From Pollutimonas subterranea (GTDB lineage Bacteria; Pseudomonadota; Gammaproteobacteria; Burkholderiales; Burkholderiaceae_B), in contig NZ_PDNW01000007.1 of assembly GCF_002849655.1 (NCBI RefSeq), positions 124,001-188,000 on the forward strand: a stretch of 64,000 bases of DNA, given 5' to 3'. Both the position numbers and the translations under genes were made by a program. Below are positions 1-8,342 of this stretch, one piece after another. How positions within the stretch are numbered: position 1 is the first letter of the stretch; each line of letters opens with the position of its first letter. Below the pieces are notes generated by a model that made no database searches, was not told the origin of the DNA, and saw nothing but the letters and a program-made list of their open reading frames with translations.

Positions 1-562
1 CGACGCCGCCCACGCCGTTGCCGCAATCAATGGCAATCTTCATGGGGCGGGACAGTTTTACATCGCTACTCACGCGCTCCACGTAGGTATCCAGCAGTTC
101 AAGCGTGCTGCGACTGCCTTGCGTGGCATGCGTTGCGCTTGCGTCCAGGCGCGTCATGATCTGCTTGAGCCCCTGGATATCATCGCCGTGCAGCGTCTTG
201 CCGCCCATCATCATCTTGAAGCCGTTGTAGTTGGACGGATTGTGGCTGCCCGTAATGGCGACACCAGAGCCGGTTTTTTCGACGTGCGTGGCGAAATACA
301 CCAGCGGCGTCGGCACCATGCCGACGTCGATAGTATTGATGCCGCCTTGCATCAAGCCGTTTTGCAGCGCCAGGGACAAGTCTGGACTGCTTAATCGGCC
401 GTCGTAGCCCACGACCAGCGTGGTGATGCCTTCGCTGCGCGCCCGCTCGGCCAAGGCCAGGCCCAGCAGATGGGCAAATTGGGGGTTGAGCTGTTCGGGT
501 ACGGTACCGCGAATATCGTAGGCTTTGAATACGGCGCTGGGCAGTGGCTGGGAGTCGGTCAC
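1..562 (-). CDS. Phosphomannomutase/phosphoglucomutase, N-terminal part (3' end outside window)
   Basis: Reading the minus strand gives the N-terminal about 187 residues of an alpha-D-phosphohexomutase, which interconverts hexose-6- and hexose-1-phosphates for nucleotide-sugar and envelope synthesis. Visible motifs are FKAYDIRG near the N-terminus and the phosphoserine loop TGSHNPSNYNG, whose serine carries the catalytic phosphate. The gene runs off the left edge. I chose GTG at 562 because AAGGA sits 7 nt before it; an in-frame ATG at 583 adds seven residues but has no good ribosome binding site. Whether mannose or glucose phosphate is preferred cannot be read here, so no symbol is given. 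Confidence 0.88.
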   Translation of the reverse strand, partial: MTDSQPLPSAVFKAYDIRGTVPEQLNPQFAHLLGLALAERARSEGITTLVVGYDGRLSSPDLSLALQNGLMQGGINTIDVGMVPTPLVYFATHVEKTGSGVAITGSHNPSNYNGFKMMMGGKTLHGDDIQGLKQIMTRLDASATHATQGSRSTLELLDTYVERVSSDVKLSRPMKIAIDCGNGVGGV

Positions 563-708
563 GATGTATCCTTGAAAAATCATGTGTGTTGGGTTCGATT
601 ATGGCGGATTCCTGTCGCCGATGCCGGATCGCCACAGGCCTGGTCATAGCGCGAAGGTATCTGTCCTAAAATAGACGTCCTGGCATTTTATTCGCAAGAA
701 GGTTGACG

Positions 709-2124
709 ATGAGTCGAGTAGACGAACTAGTACAGTTGTTGGGCCAACAATACGTATTGACGGGTGACGATGCAGAACCCTATATCGTTGATTGGCGCGG
801 TCGCTATAGCGGCAAGGCGCTCGCCGTCGTCAAGCCCGGCTCGACCGACGAGGTTGCGCAAGTGGTGCGGTGGTGCGCTGCCAACAAGATCCCCATGGTG
901 CCCCAGGGCGGCAATACCGGCCTGTGCGGAGGCGCTACGCCGGATTCAACCGGCCAGGCTGTGGTCCTGTCGCTGACACGTCTCAACCAGGTGCGCAGTG
1001 TCGATACCGACAACGACACCATGGTGGTCGAGGCCGGCTGCGTGCTGCAATCCGTGCAGCAAGCGGCTCGCGATGTACAGCGTCTCTTCCCCTTGAGCCT
1101 TGCGGCCGAAGGCAGTTGTACCGTGGGCGGCAACCTGGCTACCAATGCGGGCGGCACACAGGTTCTGCGCTACGGAAACACGCGCGATCTCGTGCTTGGC
1201 GTTGAAGTGGTTACTGCGCAGGGTGACATCTGGCATGGCTTGCGCGGTCTGCGCAAAGACAATACCGGCTATGACCTGCGCAATTTATATATCGGCAGCG
1301 AAGGCACGCTGGGCATCATCACCGCGGCCACCGTAAAGCTGTATCCCTTGCCGGTAGCCCAATGCACGGCACTGCTCGCGCTGAACTCCGTCGAAGACGC
1401 CGTGTCGGTATTGTCGGCCGCACGCAATGGTTTCGGCGCGGCGCTTACCGGCTTTGAGCTTATCGCGGGGAACTGCCTTCAAGGCGTGGTCGAATGCTAT
1501 CCCCAGCAGCGGATTCCTTTCGAAGGCGACGCCGCCCGCATGCCGTGGTACGCATTGCTTGAGTTATCGGACAGCGAAAGCGCCGAGCATGCGCGGGAAC
1601 GTTTTGAGACCGTTGTAGGCGCCGCCATTGAGGCTGAATTGGTGCAGGATGCCGTGATTGCCGAAAACATTACGCAAAGCAAGGCGCTCTGGCACCTGCG
1701 TGAAAGCATACCCTTGGCGGAAAAAGCGTTCGGCAAGAGCATCAAGCACGACGTTTCTGTTCCCGTTTCACGTATGGCGGAATTTGTGCAAACCACCAAT
1801 GCAGCCCTGCAGGCCAGTTTTCCGGGCATACAGCATGTCATCTTCGGGCATCTGGGTGATGGCAACCTGCACTATAACGTGGCCAAGGGCCAGGCCCGCA
1901 CTGAAGAAGATCTCCTGGCGCAGCAGGATGCTGTGTACGAATTGGTACACGACAGCGTTCATCAATTTGGAGGTTCGATCAGCGCCGAGCACGGCGTGGG
2001 GCAGTTGAAGCGCGACGCCTTGCCGCGCTACAAGGATCCGGTCGAACTGGCGCTGATGCGGCGCATCAAGCAGGTGCTGGATCCGGACGGCCTGATGAAT
2101 CCCGGGAAGATGCTGATACCGTAA
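709..2124 (+). CDS. FAD-binding oxidase, D-2-hydroxyacid dehydrogenase type (GlcD/D2HGDH-like)
   Basis: A 471-residue flavoprotein of the FAD-binding type 4/VAO superfamily. The N-terminal half holds the FAD PP-loop (PQGGNTGLCGGA) and the GNLATNAGGT segment; the C-terminal half holds HLGDGNLHYN and SAEHGVGQLKR, typical of D-lactate, D-2-hydroxyglutarate and glycolate oxidase GlcD-like enzymes. It probably oxidises a D-2-hydroxyacid and passes electrons to the respiratory chain or a flavoprotein; the substrate cannot be told from sequence. ATG 709 is preferred over the in-frame TTG at 703 because AAGAAGG (696-702) is spaced 6 nt from the ATG. It stands alone, convergent with fahA. Confidence 0.88.
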   Translation: MSRVDELVQLLGQQYVLTGDDAEPYIVDWRGRYSGKALAVVKPGSTDEVAQVVRWCAANKIPMVPQGGNTGLCGGATPDSTGQAVVLSLTRLNQVRSVDTDNDTMVVEAGCVLQSVQQAARDVQRLFPLSLAAEGSCTVGGNLATNAGGTQVLRYGNTRDLVLGVEVVTAQGDIWHGLRGLRKDNTGYDLRNLYIGSEGTLGIITAATVKLYPLPVAQCTALLALNSVEDAVSVLSAARNGFGAALTGFELIAGNCLQGVVECYPQQRIPFEGDAARMPWYALLELSDSESAEHARERFETVVGAAIEAELVQDAVIAENITQSKALWHLRESIPLAEKAFGKSIKHDVSVPVSRMAEFVQTTNAALQASFPGIQHVIFGHLGDGNLHYNVAKGQARTEEDLLAQQDAVYELVHDSVHQFGGSISAEHGVGQLKRDALPRYKDPVELALMRRIKQVLDPDGLMNPGKMLIP

Positions 2125-2179
2125 TTCTGGCGCCTAATGCGCGGTAATGCCGCGCGAAGGCATTGGGGACGGCTTTTCG

Positions 2180-2420
2180 TTCTTAAGAAAGGCGAGTGTG
2201 TCGGGCTCTGTTCCGGCTTCGCGCGCTACGCCCCTGTTGCCAGGGGTACCCGTTTCGGTCAGCCCCATCGAGGCGGCCGCGGAACTCGCCCGGTCGGGCC
2301 AGTGGCCCGACACCCGCCGGGCTCAAGCAGCCGCGGCCTTGCCTCCTCGATGGGACTGACCGAAACGGCGTGCGCGAGGCGCCTGCACAGCCCCCGACAC
2401 ACCCGCCTTTTTGCTTGAGC
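2180..2420. repeat. Very long imperfect palindrome (about 240 bp) centred near 2302
   Basis: The two halves are reverse complements with interruptions. The core is GTCGGGCCA (2293-2301), one G, then TGGCCCGAC (2303-2311). Further out CGTTTCGGTCAG (2251-2262) pairs with CTGACCGAAACG, CCATCGAGG pairs with CCTCGATGG (from 2345), GGCCGCGG pairs with CCGCGGCC (2331-2338), and the outer GTGTGTCGGG (2197-2206) pairs with CCCGACACAC (2393-2402). Between two convergent genes this could act as a bidirectional terminator or cruciform, or be a dispersed inverted-repeat element. No coding content is evident. Confidence 0.8.
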
Positions 2421-2519
2421 GAAGCTTAGACCAGTCCACTAACCACCGTGCACCTTAAGCCGTAAGGCCGGCAAGTTTCCTATTGCGCAGTTGTCCGGGC
2501 TGCCGCCATCCACCCCGGA

Positions 2520-2591
2520 CAACGTCTTTAGAGCCAAACAACGTCATCAGAGCCGGGCAACGTCATCGGATCAAGACAACGCTACGAAAGC
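2520..2591. repeat. 19-bp tandem repeat, three full copies plus a partial one
   Basis: Consecutive 19-bp units start at 2520, 2539 and 2558, each beginning CAACGTC, with a degenerate fourth start (CAACGCTAC) at 2577. The second unit reads CAACGTCATCAGAGCCGGG. There are no spacers between copies, so it is a minisatellite-like array and not CRISPR. It lies directly downstream of the fahA stop codon. Confidence 0.75.
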
Positions 2592-2623
2592 AATGTGCCG
2601 TAAACACTTGGACCCAAAGTGCA

Positions 2624-3943
2624 CTAGAACTTGGCGGGCAGCACGGTGCCCGCACATTCGCCCAGGCTGATGGTCGGGTAGCCGGGCTTGCTGCATTTTG
2701 CCCGCAAGACGACTTCGTCGTTGTCCTGCAGGAAAAGGCGCTCTTCGCCCCACGGCAGCTTGACCGGTTCTTTCCCACCCTGATTCAGTTCCAGCAGCGA
2801 ACCTTCCTGCCCCTGATCGGGACCGGACAGGGTTCCGGTGCCCAGCAGGTCGCCCGGCTGCAGATTGCACCCATTGACCGTATGGTGCGTGAGCAATTGC
2901 GCGATGCTCCAATATGCTTCCTTGAAGTTGCTGCGGCAAAGAAGGGCGGGTTCGGCATTGTCGGCGCGCGACTGTTGCGTGCTGAGCAATACGTCCAGGC
3001 CGATATCGAACGCGCCCGCCGCCTTGTTGTCGTCGGAAGTCAGGTAGGGCATGGGCTGGGGATCGTCGGCATTGCGCTGGAATGCGGTTCGGAAGGGTGC
3101 GAGCGCTTCCAGCGTGACTATCCACGGAGAAATGGTGCTGGCGAAATTCTTGGCAAGGAACGGGCCTAGAGGCTGATATTCCCAGGCCTGCAGATCGCGC
3201 GCGGACCAGTCGTTCAGTATGCAGAGTCCGAATACATGAGACTCGGCCTCGGTAATGGGAATGCGCTCACCAAGATCATTGCCCTGGCCGACAAATATGC
3301 CGAGCTCGAGCTCGAAATCAAGGCGTTCGCACGGCCCGAAACCGGGAGTGCCGTCTTCGGCGCCAGGGCGCGTCTGGCCTACCGGACGGGCAAATGCCTG
3401 GCCCGATACACCGATGCTGGAGGCGCGGCCGTGGTAGCCGATAGGCACCCATTTATAGTTGGGGAGCAGCGGATTGTCGGGGCGGAACTGTTTGCCGATG
3501 GCCGTGGCGTGATGCAATGAAATGTAGAAGTCGGTGTAGTCGCCAATATGCGCGGGCAGCGCAAATTCAAGGTCTGACTGATTGTGCAGCATCGGTTCAA
3601 GCGTGCTTTGCAAGGACGAGTCCGTTCGCAACGCACGCGAGAGTTCCAGGCGCAGTGCCGACCAGTGCGCCTGCCCGAGGGCCATCAAGGCGTTCAGCTG
3701 GGTTGCCTGGCAGGCGTCGAGTGCTTCCTGGGCGATGCCGGTAAAGGGCTGGATTCTGGCAAGCGCTGCCAAGTCGAGCGCTTGGTCGCCAATTGCCACG
3801 CCGGGGCGAAACGCCTGTGAACTGCCGGCTATGCGGAATACCGAAAACGGTAGGTTCTGAATAGGGAAGCCATTCTCGGCGACGTTGGCTGAAGCGACCC
3901 AGCTTTGCAGGGAGGGGTCGTGCGTTTCATTCAAATAAACCAT
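2624..3943 (-). CDS. fahA: Fumarylacetoacetase
   Basis: A 439-residue fumarylacetoacetate hydrolase, the last step of tyrosine/homogentisate breakdown, giving fumarate and acetoacetate. The N-terminal SH3-like domain is followed by the FAH fold with DFYISLHHATAIG, the metal-binding FELELGIFVG stretch and NDWSARDLQAWEY. Length fits the bacterial/eukaryotic FAH family (about 420-440). It is the last gene of the minus-strand homogentisate operon, 21 nt downstream of hmgA. No maleylacetoacetate isomerase gene is in the window. Confidence 0.96.
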   Translation of the reverse strand: MVYLNETHDPSLQSWVASANVAENGFPIQNLPFSVFRIAGSSQAFRPGVAIGDQALDLAALARIQPFTGIAQEALDACQATQLNALMALGQAHWSALRLELSRALRTDSSLQSTLEPMLHNQSDLEFALPAHIGDYTDFYISLHHATAIGKQFRPDNPLLPNYKWVPIGYHGRASSIGVSGQAFARPVGQTRPGAEDGTPGFGPCERLDFELELGIFVGQGNDLGERIPITEAESHVFGLCILNDWSARDLQAWEYQPLGPFLAKNFASTISPWIVTLEALAPFRTAFQRNADDPQPMPYLTSDDNKAAGAFDIGLDVLLSTQQSRADNAEPALLCRSNFKEAYWSIAQLLTHHTVNGCNLQPGDLLGTGTLSGPDQGQEGSLLELNQGGKEPVKLPWGEERLFLQDNDEVVLRAKCSKPGYPTISLGECAGTVLPAKF

Positions 3944-3964
3944 GTAGGTAAATGTCCTTGATCG

Positions 3965-5266
3965 TTACGGTTTTGCCGGGTCGAAGTGTTTCTTGAATCC
4001 CGACCATGCCGTATCGTAATCACTTTGCAGCGTGCTTGACGACAGGGCGGCGGTCGTGGGCCGTATGACGCGGCGTGTTTCGAACATGAACGCCATGGTA
4101 TCGCGTATGTAATGCGGCTGGCTGATGTCGGCGTTGGAGGCTTTCTCGAACGTGTCGACATCGGGACCATGGGGAGTCATGCAATTGTGCAGGCTGGCGC
4201 CTCCGGGCGAAAAGCCCTCGGCCTTGGCATCGTACACGCCCTGGATCAGGCCCATGAATTCGCCCGCAATGTTGCGATGGAACCATGGCGGGCGGAAGGT
4301 GTTTTCCATGGCCAGGACGCGCGGAGGAAATATGGCGAAATCCATGTTAGCGGCGCCCGGTGTGTCCGATGGTGACGTCAGCACGGTAAAGATGCAAGGA
4401 TCTGGATGATCGTAGCTGATTGAGCCTATGGTGTTGAAGCGGCGCAGATCGTATTTGTAGGGGGTGTTGTTGCCATGCCAGGCGACGACATCGAGTGGCG
4501 AGTGAGGCAGCGGGGTACGCCAGAACGCACCTGTAAATTTGGCGATGAGTTCGAAATCGCCTTCGACATCTTCGTACCAGGCCACAGGGACCTGGAAATC
4601 GCGCACGTTGGCCAGGCCGTTGGACCCGATGGGACCCAATTCCGGGGGGCGCAACACCGCGCCGAAGTTTTCCAGCATATAGCCGCGAGCCGTCGCATCC
4701 CGCAGTTCTACACGGAAGCGCACGCCGCGCGGTATGACGGCGATCTCGCAAGGCTCGATGTCGATAAGACCCAGCTCGGTGGCCAGGCGCAGGCGGCCTT
4801 CCTGCGGCACGATCAGCATTTCGGCGTCGGCATTATAGAAATAACGATTTTCCATGGAACGATTGGCCGCATACAGATTGATGCTGACTCCGCTCAGGTC
4901 CTCGCTGTTTCCGTTCCCGGCCCAGGTGGCCATGCCGTCGAGAAAGTCGGTGGGTTCGGTGGGAATGTCGGCCGGGCTCCAGCGCAGTCGATTTGGCGTG
5001 ACCGGTCCGTCGCCAAACTGCTGCGTCCAGGACCGGGCGCCGTCAAAAGGCTCGAACGGCTTTTGCAGCGCTGCGGGGCGTATGCGATACAGCCAGGATC
5101 TACGGCCTTCCGCACGGGGAACGGTGAAGGCCGTTCCCGATAGTTGCTCGGCGTAGAGGCCATAGGGGCAAACTTGGGGCGAATTGCGGCCTACCGGCAA
5201 GGCGCCCGGCAAGGCTTCTGTTGCGCAATTGTTGCCGAAGCCGGTTTGGTAATCGAGTGTACTCAT
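3965..5266 (-). CDS. hmgA: Homogentisate 1,2-dioxygenase
   Basis: A 433-residue Fe(II) ring-cleaving dioxygenase that opens homogentisate to maleylacetoacetate. The sequence begins [12 protein letters not shown], the typical HmgA opening, and contains the C-terminal metal-site region with [18 protein letters not shown] and [14 protein letters not shown] 5266 is chosen because CAGGAG (5274-5279 on the minus strand) sits 8 nt upstream; the frame stays open to 5305 but those extra residues are not family-like. It lies between the DUF2783 gene and fahA in the same operon. Confidence 0.97.
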   Translation of the reverse strand: MSTLDYQTGFGNNCATEALPGALPVGRNSPQVCPYGLYAEQLSGTAFTVPRAEGRRSWLYRIRPAALQKPFEPFDGARSWTQQFGDGPVTPNRLRWSPADIPTEPTDFLDGMATWAGNGNSEDLSGVSINLYAANRSMENRYFYNADAEMLIVPQEGRLRLATELGLIDIEPCEIAVIPRGVRFRVELRDATARGYMLENFGAVLRPPELGPIGSNGLANVRDFQVPVAWYEDVEGDFELIAKFTGAFWRTPLPHSPLDVVAWHGNNTPYKYDLRRFNTIGSISYDHPDPCIFTVLTSPSDTPGAANMDFAIFPPRVLAMENTFRPPWFHRNIAGEFMGLIQGVYDAKAEGFSPGGASLHNCMTPHGPDVDTFEKASNADISQPHYIRDTMAFMFETRRVIRPTTAALSSSTLQSDYDTAWSGFKKHFDPAKP

Positions 5267-5288
5267 TTGAATGGCTCCTGAGTGGGCT

Positions 5289-5495
5289 TTAATCCGTATG
5301 TTCAACAGTGGCGCGCGCCTTGGCTAGTGCGTCGCCGATCACATTCATATCGCCAATGTGATTCGAGAGCAGCAAGACCAGGGCGGCGTTCATGGCGTGA
5401 CTTTGTTCGAGGCTAAGATCGCGGTGCGCATCGATAAGACGCTCGTAGAATTCATCCGGCACGGCGAAGTTCGACTGAGTGGAAAGTGGTGTCAT
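5289..5495 (-). CDS. DUF2783 family small protein of homogentisate clusters
   Basis: A 68-residue protein beginning [16 protein letters not shown] with the family-like [21 protein letters not shown] core. Its function is unknown. The start ATG overlaps the stop of the upstream monooxygenase gene by 4 nt (ATGA), implying translational coupling. From memory, proteins of this family sit beside FAD monooxygenases and hmgA in Burkholderiales, suggesting an accessory role in aromatic hydroxylation; this is inference. Confidence 0.82.
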   Translation of the reverse strand: MTPLSTQSNFAVPDEFYERLIDAHRDLSLEQSHAMNAALVLLLSNHIGDMNVIGDALAKARATVEHTD

Positions 5496-7189
5496 TGGGT
5501 CACCGCCTGAAGCGTGCATGTGGCGCGCTGTAGCGCGGCGAGAATTTGCGGCGTATTGACGTGCCGCCAGCGCGCCGCAATATGCTGGTCGGGGCGCAAG
5601 AGATAGCAAGCGCCATCCCGGACGTCGTAGCGCCGGTCCAGAATCGCATCGTGGTCTATCACGGCCAGGAAGCCCGGGGGCGCCGAGGCGGCAAGATTAC
5701 GGTGCAGTACCAGGACGATGTTCACGCGAACGGAGAGGTCTTGCAGGCTGGCAAGTTCCAGCAAAGCTGCGGCGCTGGGCACGGCGGTTTTGCAAAACAC
5801 GGCCACTGTGAAACCGTCACGCAGATGGCTAAGCCACCAGCCTGGTTTGCCGTTGACCGATACAGGGCCATCCGGAGCGACGGATCCCGGCGCGACGGCT
5901 CCCAAGGGAAGGGTAGCGGAAAACTCGTCGTCGTCCGCGGTATTCAGGCTGGAATCACTATATGAATAAGGCAGGGAAAGCCGGCCGCTGTTGACGAGCT
6001 TGCGGGCGAATTCGTAATGATTCGCCAGCCTTAGCGTGGTATTCCTGAACAGCAGGCTGATTTCGCTTTTGGGTGTTATGAAATCGGTGGACCGTGAGGA
6101 ACAAAGAATGTTTTCGTCCGCCGCCTGCTCGCGTTCGCTGGCGTAGGTATCCAGCAGTGATGCCGGCGAGAACCCGCGCAGCACCAAGTCCAGTTTCCAG
6201 GCAAGATTGTCGGTGTCTTGAACACCGCTATTCGCGCCACGCGCGCCAAAGGGCGATACGCGGTGCGCGGCATCGCCGGCGAAGAGCAGGCGTCCGTGGC
6301 GGAACTTGTCCATGCGTTCGCAGGCAAAGGTATAGACGCTGACCCATTCGAGCTCGAACTGGGCATCTGGGCCCAGTAGCGCACGGATGCGCGGTATGAC
6401 TTTTTCAGGCTTGGTCTCTTCGGCGGGATCGGCGTCCCAGCCCAGCTGGAAGTCGACGCGCCATACATTGTCTGGCTGGCTGTGCAGCAGGACTGACTGA
6501 TTCGGATGAAAGGGTGGATCGAACCAGAACCAGCGCTCGTGGGGGTAATCAGCTTGTGTCTTGATGTCTGCGATAAGAAAGCGGTCGCGGAATATCCGTC
6601 CCCGGCTTTCCTGGCCGATCATTTTTCGTATTGGCGAGCGGGCGCCATCGCAAGCGACCAGCCAGTCCGCGATTAGCGTGTAGGAACCATCGGGTGTGTC
6701 TACAGTGAGCTCGACATGGTCGTCATGGTTTTGCACCGCCGACGCCCTGTGTTTCCAGCGCAGCTCGATGTTGGGATTGTTGGCGGCCTGTTCGTAAAGA
6801 AAACCTTCGCAATAATATTGCTGCAGGTTGATGAAGGCAGGACGGCGGTGCCCGGGTTCGGGCAGAAGATCAAAGCTCCAGACCTCTTTGTCCTTGAAAT
6901 ACACCCGGCCCACATTCCACGATATTCCTTTTTGGACCATGCGCTCGCCTACGCCCAGGCGGTCCCAGATATCCAGCGTGCGCTTGGCGAAGCAGATGGC
7001 GCGAGAGCCGGCGGAAAGGCGGTTATCGTCGTCGATGACCACGACTTTGTGCCCGTGCGCGGCCATGTCCAGTGCCATGCTGAGCCCGACCGGTCCGGCG
7101 CCGACTACCACTATGCCGTGCCGATCGGGTGCCTGTGCCGGATGCGCCTTGTATTCAAACTCCAGGGCTTGATAGTCGATGTCTCCCAC
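5492..7189 (-). CDS. FAD-dependent aromatic monooxygenase (MhpA/PHBH family)
   Basis: A 565-residue class A flavoprotein hydroxylase. It has the N-terminal Rossmann motif VVVGAGPVGLSMALD, the DG motif VACDGARSPIRK, the second FAD motif GRLLFAGDAAHRVSPFGARGANSG, and a thioredoxin-like C-terminal region typical of MhpA-type phenol hydroxylases. The start is GTG 7189 with AAGGAGC 6 nt upstream. Placed in front of hmgA/fahA, it probably makes homogentisate or a related dihydroxy-aromatic, for example from 3-hydroxyphenylacetate; the substrate is inferred from context only. Confidence 0.9.
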   Translation of the reverse strand: MGDIDYQALEFEYKAHPAQAPDRHGIVVVGAGPVGLSMALDMAAHGHKVVVIDDDNRLSAGSRAICFAKRTLDIWDRLGVGERMVQKGISWNVGRVYFKDKEVWSFDLLPEPGHRRPAFINLQQYYCEGFLYEQAANNPNIELRWKHRASAVQNHDDHVELTVDTPDGSYTLIADWLVACDGARSPIRKMIGQESRGRIFRDRFLIADIKTQADYPHERWFWFDPPFHPNQSVLLHSQPDNVWRVDFQLGWDADPAEETKPEKVIPRIRALLGPDAQFELEWVSVYTFACERMDKFRHGRLLFAGDAAHRVSPFGARGANSGVQDTDNLAWKLDLVLRGFSPASLLDTYASEREQAADENILCSSRSTDFITPKSEISLLFRNTTLRLANHYEFARKLVNSGRLSLPYSYSDSSLNTADDDEFSATLPLGAVAPGSVAPDGPVSVNGKPGWWLSHLRDGFTVAVFCKTAVPSAAALLELASLQDLSVRVNIVLVLHRNLAASAPPGFLAVIDHDAILDRRYDVRDGACYLLRPDQHIAARWRHVNTPQILAALQRATCTLQAVTQ

Positions 7190-7245
7190 CGTTGCTCCTT
7201 GTGTTGGTGGCTGCTCGTTATTATTTTGACGCGTTCAGACGGGAA

Positions 7246-8199
7246 TCAGCCTTCCAGCTGCTTCCACATTTCGATGTCGCGTTCCGCCGTCCAGATGCGT
7301 GGGTCGTCGTGGCCGGTAGCTTCGTCGTAAGCGCGTGAAACGTCGAAGGGCATGCAGTGGTCGAAAATGACCCAGTCGGCGTAGCGCGGCTTCATGAAGT
7401 CGTAGGTTTCACGGTAGATGGCTTTCAGGTCCTTGCCTGCCGCGACCCCACTGTTCACGCAGGAGTACAGGTCGGTGAGGAAGGCGCGCGTGCCGGCCAG
7501 GCCCTTGCGTACTTCATCGGCCGATTTCAGTGCCGGGCCGCGGCCAGGTACCATTTTTTCAGCATTGAACTCAGCCAGTGTGTCGAGGGTATGCGGCCAT
7601 TCGCGAAAATAGCAGTCGCCGGCATAAGGGGTGGACTGATACTCGACCAGGTCGCCGGCAAATAGAATGCGCTGTTCCGGCAACCAGGCGATGGTGTCTC
7701 CCTTGGTGTGGCCGCGGCCTACCTGGAGGATCTGGACTTCGAGGTTGCCCAGATTTACGGTCATTTCACCATCGAAGGTAATGGTGGGCCATGTGAGGCC
7801 CGGTGGTACCGATTCGACATTGCGGAACAGGCGTGGGAAACGGCCGATTTCGCTGGCTTTGTCTTGTTCGCCGCGCTCAACGATAAGGTCGTAGGTGTCA
7901 CGGCTGGCGATGATTTCCTGAGCGTTGTAGGCCGAGGCACCCAGTACGCGCACGGCATGGTAGTGCGACAGCAGGATGTATTTGATGGGTTTGTCGGTGA
8001 CTTCCTTGACACGCCGGATTACGTCTTGCGCCATGATGGGCGTGGCCTGGGTGTCGATCACCATGACGGCGTCGTCCCCAATGATGATGCCGGAGTTCGG
8101 GTCGCCTTCCGCTGTGTAGGCGTAGGCGTTGTCGGACAGCTTTTCGAAAGACACGACCTTTTCATCAAGGTCGGCGTGCGAGGCAAATTGTTTGCTCAT
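7246..8199 (-). CDS. MBL-fold metallo-hydrolase, variant metal site
   Basis: A 317-residue metallo-beta-lactamase-fold protein and first gene of the homogentisate operon. GHTKGD (163-168) and FAGDLVE (D183) are canonical. The first metal motif, normally HxHxDH, reads HYHAVR at residues 79-84, so the Asp and last His are missing and the second metal site is probably altered or lost. It may hydrolyse a pathway thioester or lactone, or detoxify an intermediate; no function is proven. The start ATG 8199 follows a promoter at 8229-8257. Confidence 0.85.
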   Translation of the reverse strand: MSKQFASHADLDEKVVSFEKLSDNAYAYTAEGDPNSGIIIGDDAVMVIDTQATPIMAQDVIRRVKEVTDKPIKYILLSHYHAVRVLGASAYNAQEIIASRDTYDLIVERGEQDKASEIGRFPRLFRNVESVPPGLTWPTITFDGEMTVNLGNLEVQILQVGRGHTKGDTIAWLPEQRILFAGDLVEYQSTPYAGDCYFREWPHTLDTLAEFNAEKMVPGRGPALKSADEVRKGLAGTRAFLTDLYSCVNSGVAAGKDLKAIYRETYDFMKPRYADWVIFDHCMPFDVSRAYDEATGHDDPRIWTAERDIEMWKQLEG

Positions 8200-8228
8200 G
8201 GGAATGGAGTCTCCGTTTGGTTGGTAAA

Positions 8229-8271
8229 AATATATCTCACTATTCGTTTATATGCAATACGTTCGTTATAG
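8229..8271 (-). promoter_or_regulatory. Promoter and candidate operator of the homogentisate operon
   Basis: On the minus strand a -35 TTGCAT (8257-8252) and a -10 TATATT (8234-8229) are separated by exactly 17 nt, a good sigma70 match. Two similar 10-mers read on the plus strand, TTCGTTTATA (from 8243) and TTCGTTATAG (from 8262), overlap or flank the -35 and may bind a regulator. No regulator gene is adjacent. Confidence 0.6.
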
Positions 8272-8342
8272 GCGAATCAGCGGATTCGCCGGCTCTAATC
8301 GACCCAGTGGTGTTGCAGCACCTACAGGAAACCTGCGGTTCT

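Larger units (their letters stand above)
2125..2623. other. Gene-free convergent gap, repeat-rich
   Basis: This 499-bp gap lies between the stop codons of the FAD oxidase gene and fahA. Open frames exist on both strands but have no recognisable protein features or ribosome binding sites. The content is two repeat structures annotated separately: a large imperfect palindrome (about 2180-2420) and a 19-bp tandem repeat (2520-2591). Confidence 0.7.

Noticed and set aside
2137-2429. Overlapping plus-strand open frames of 70-93 codons in the convergent gap
   Set aside because: They lie inside the long palindrome, have no RBS or protein features, and are open in several frames as expected for GC-rich repeats.
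2520-2591. Possible CRISPR array
   Set aside because: The 19-bp units are directly adjacent with no spacers, and no cas genes are present.
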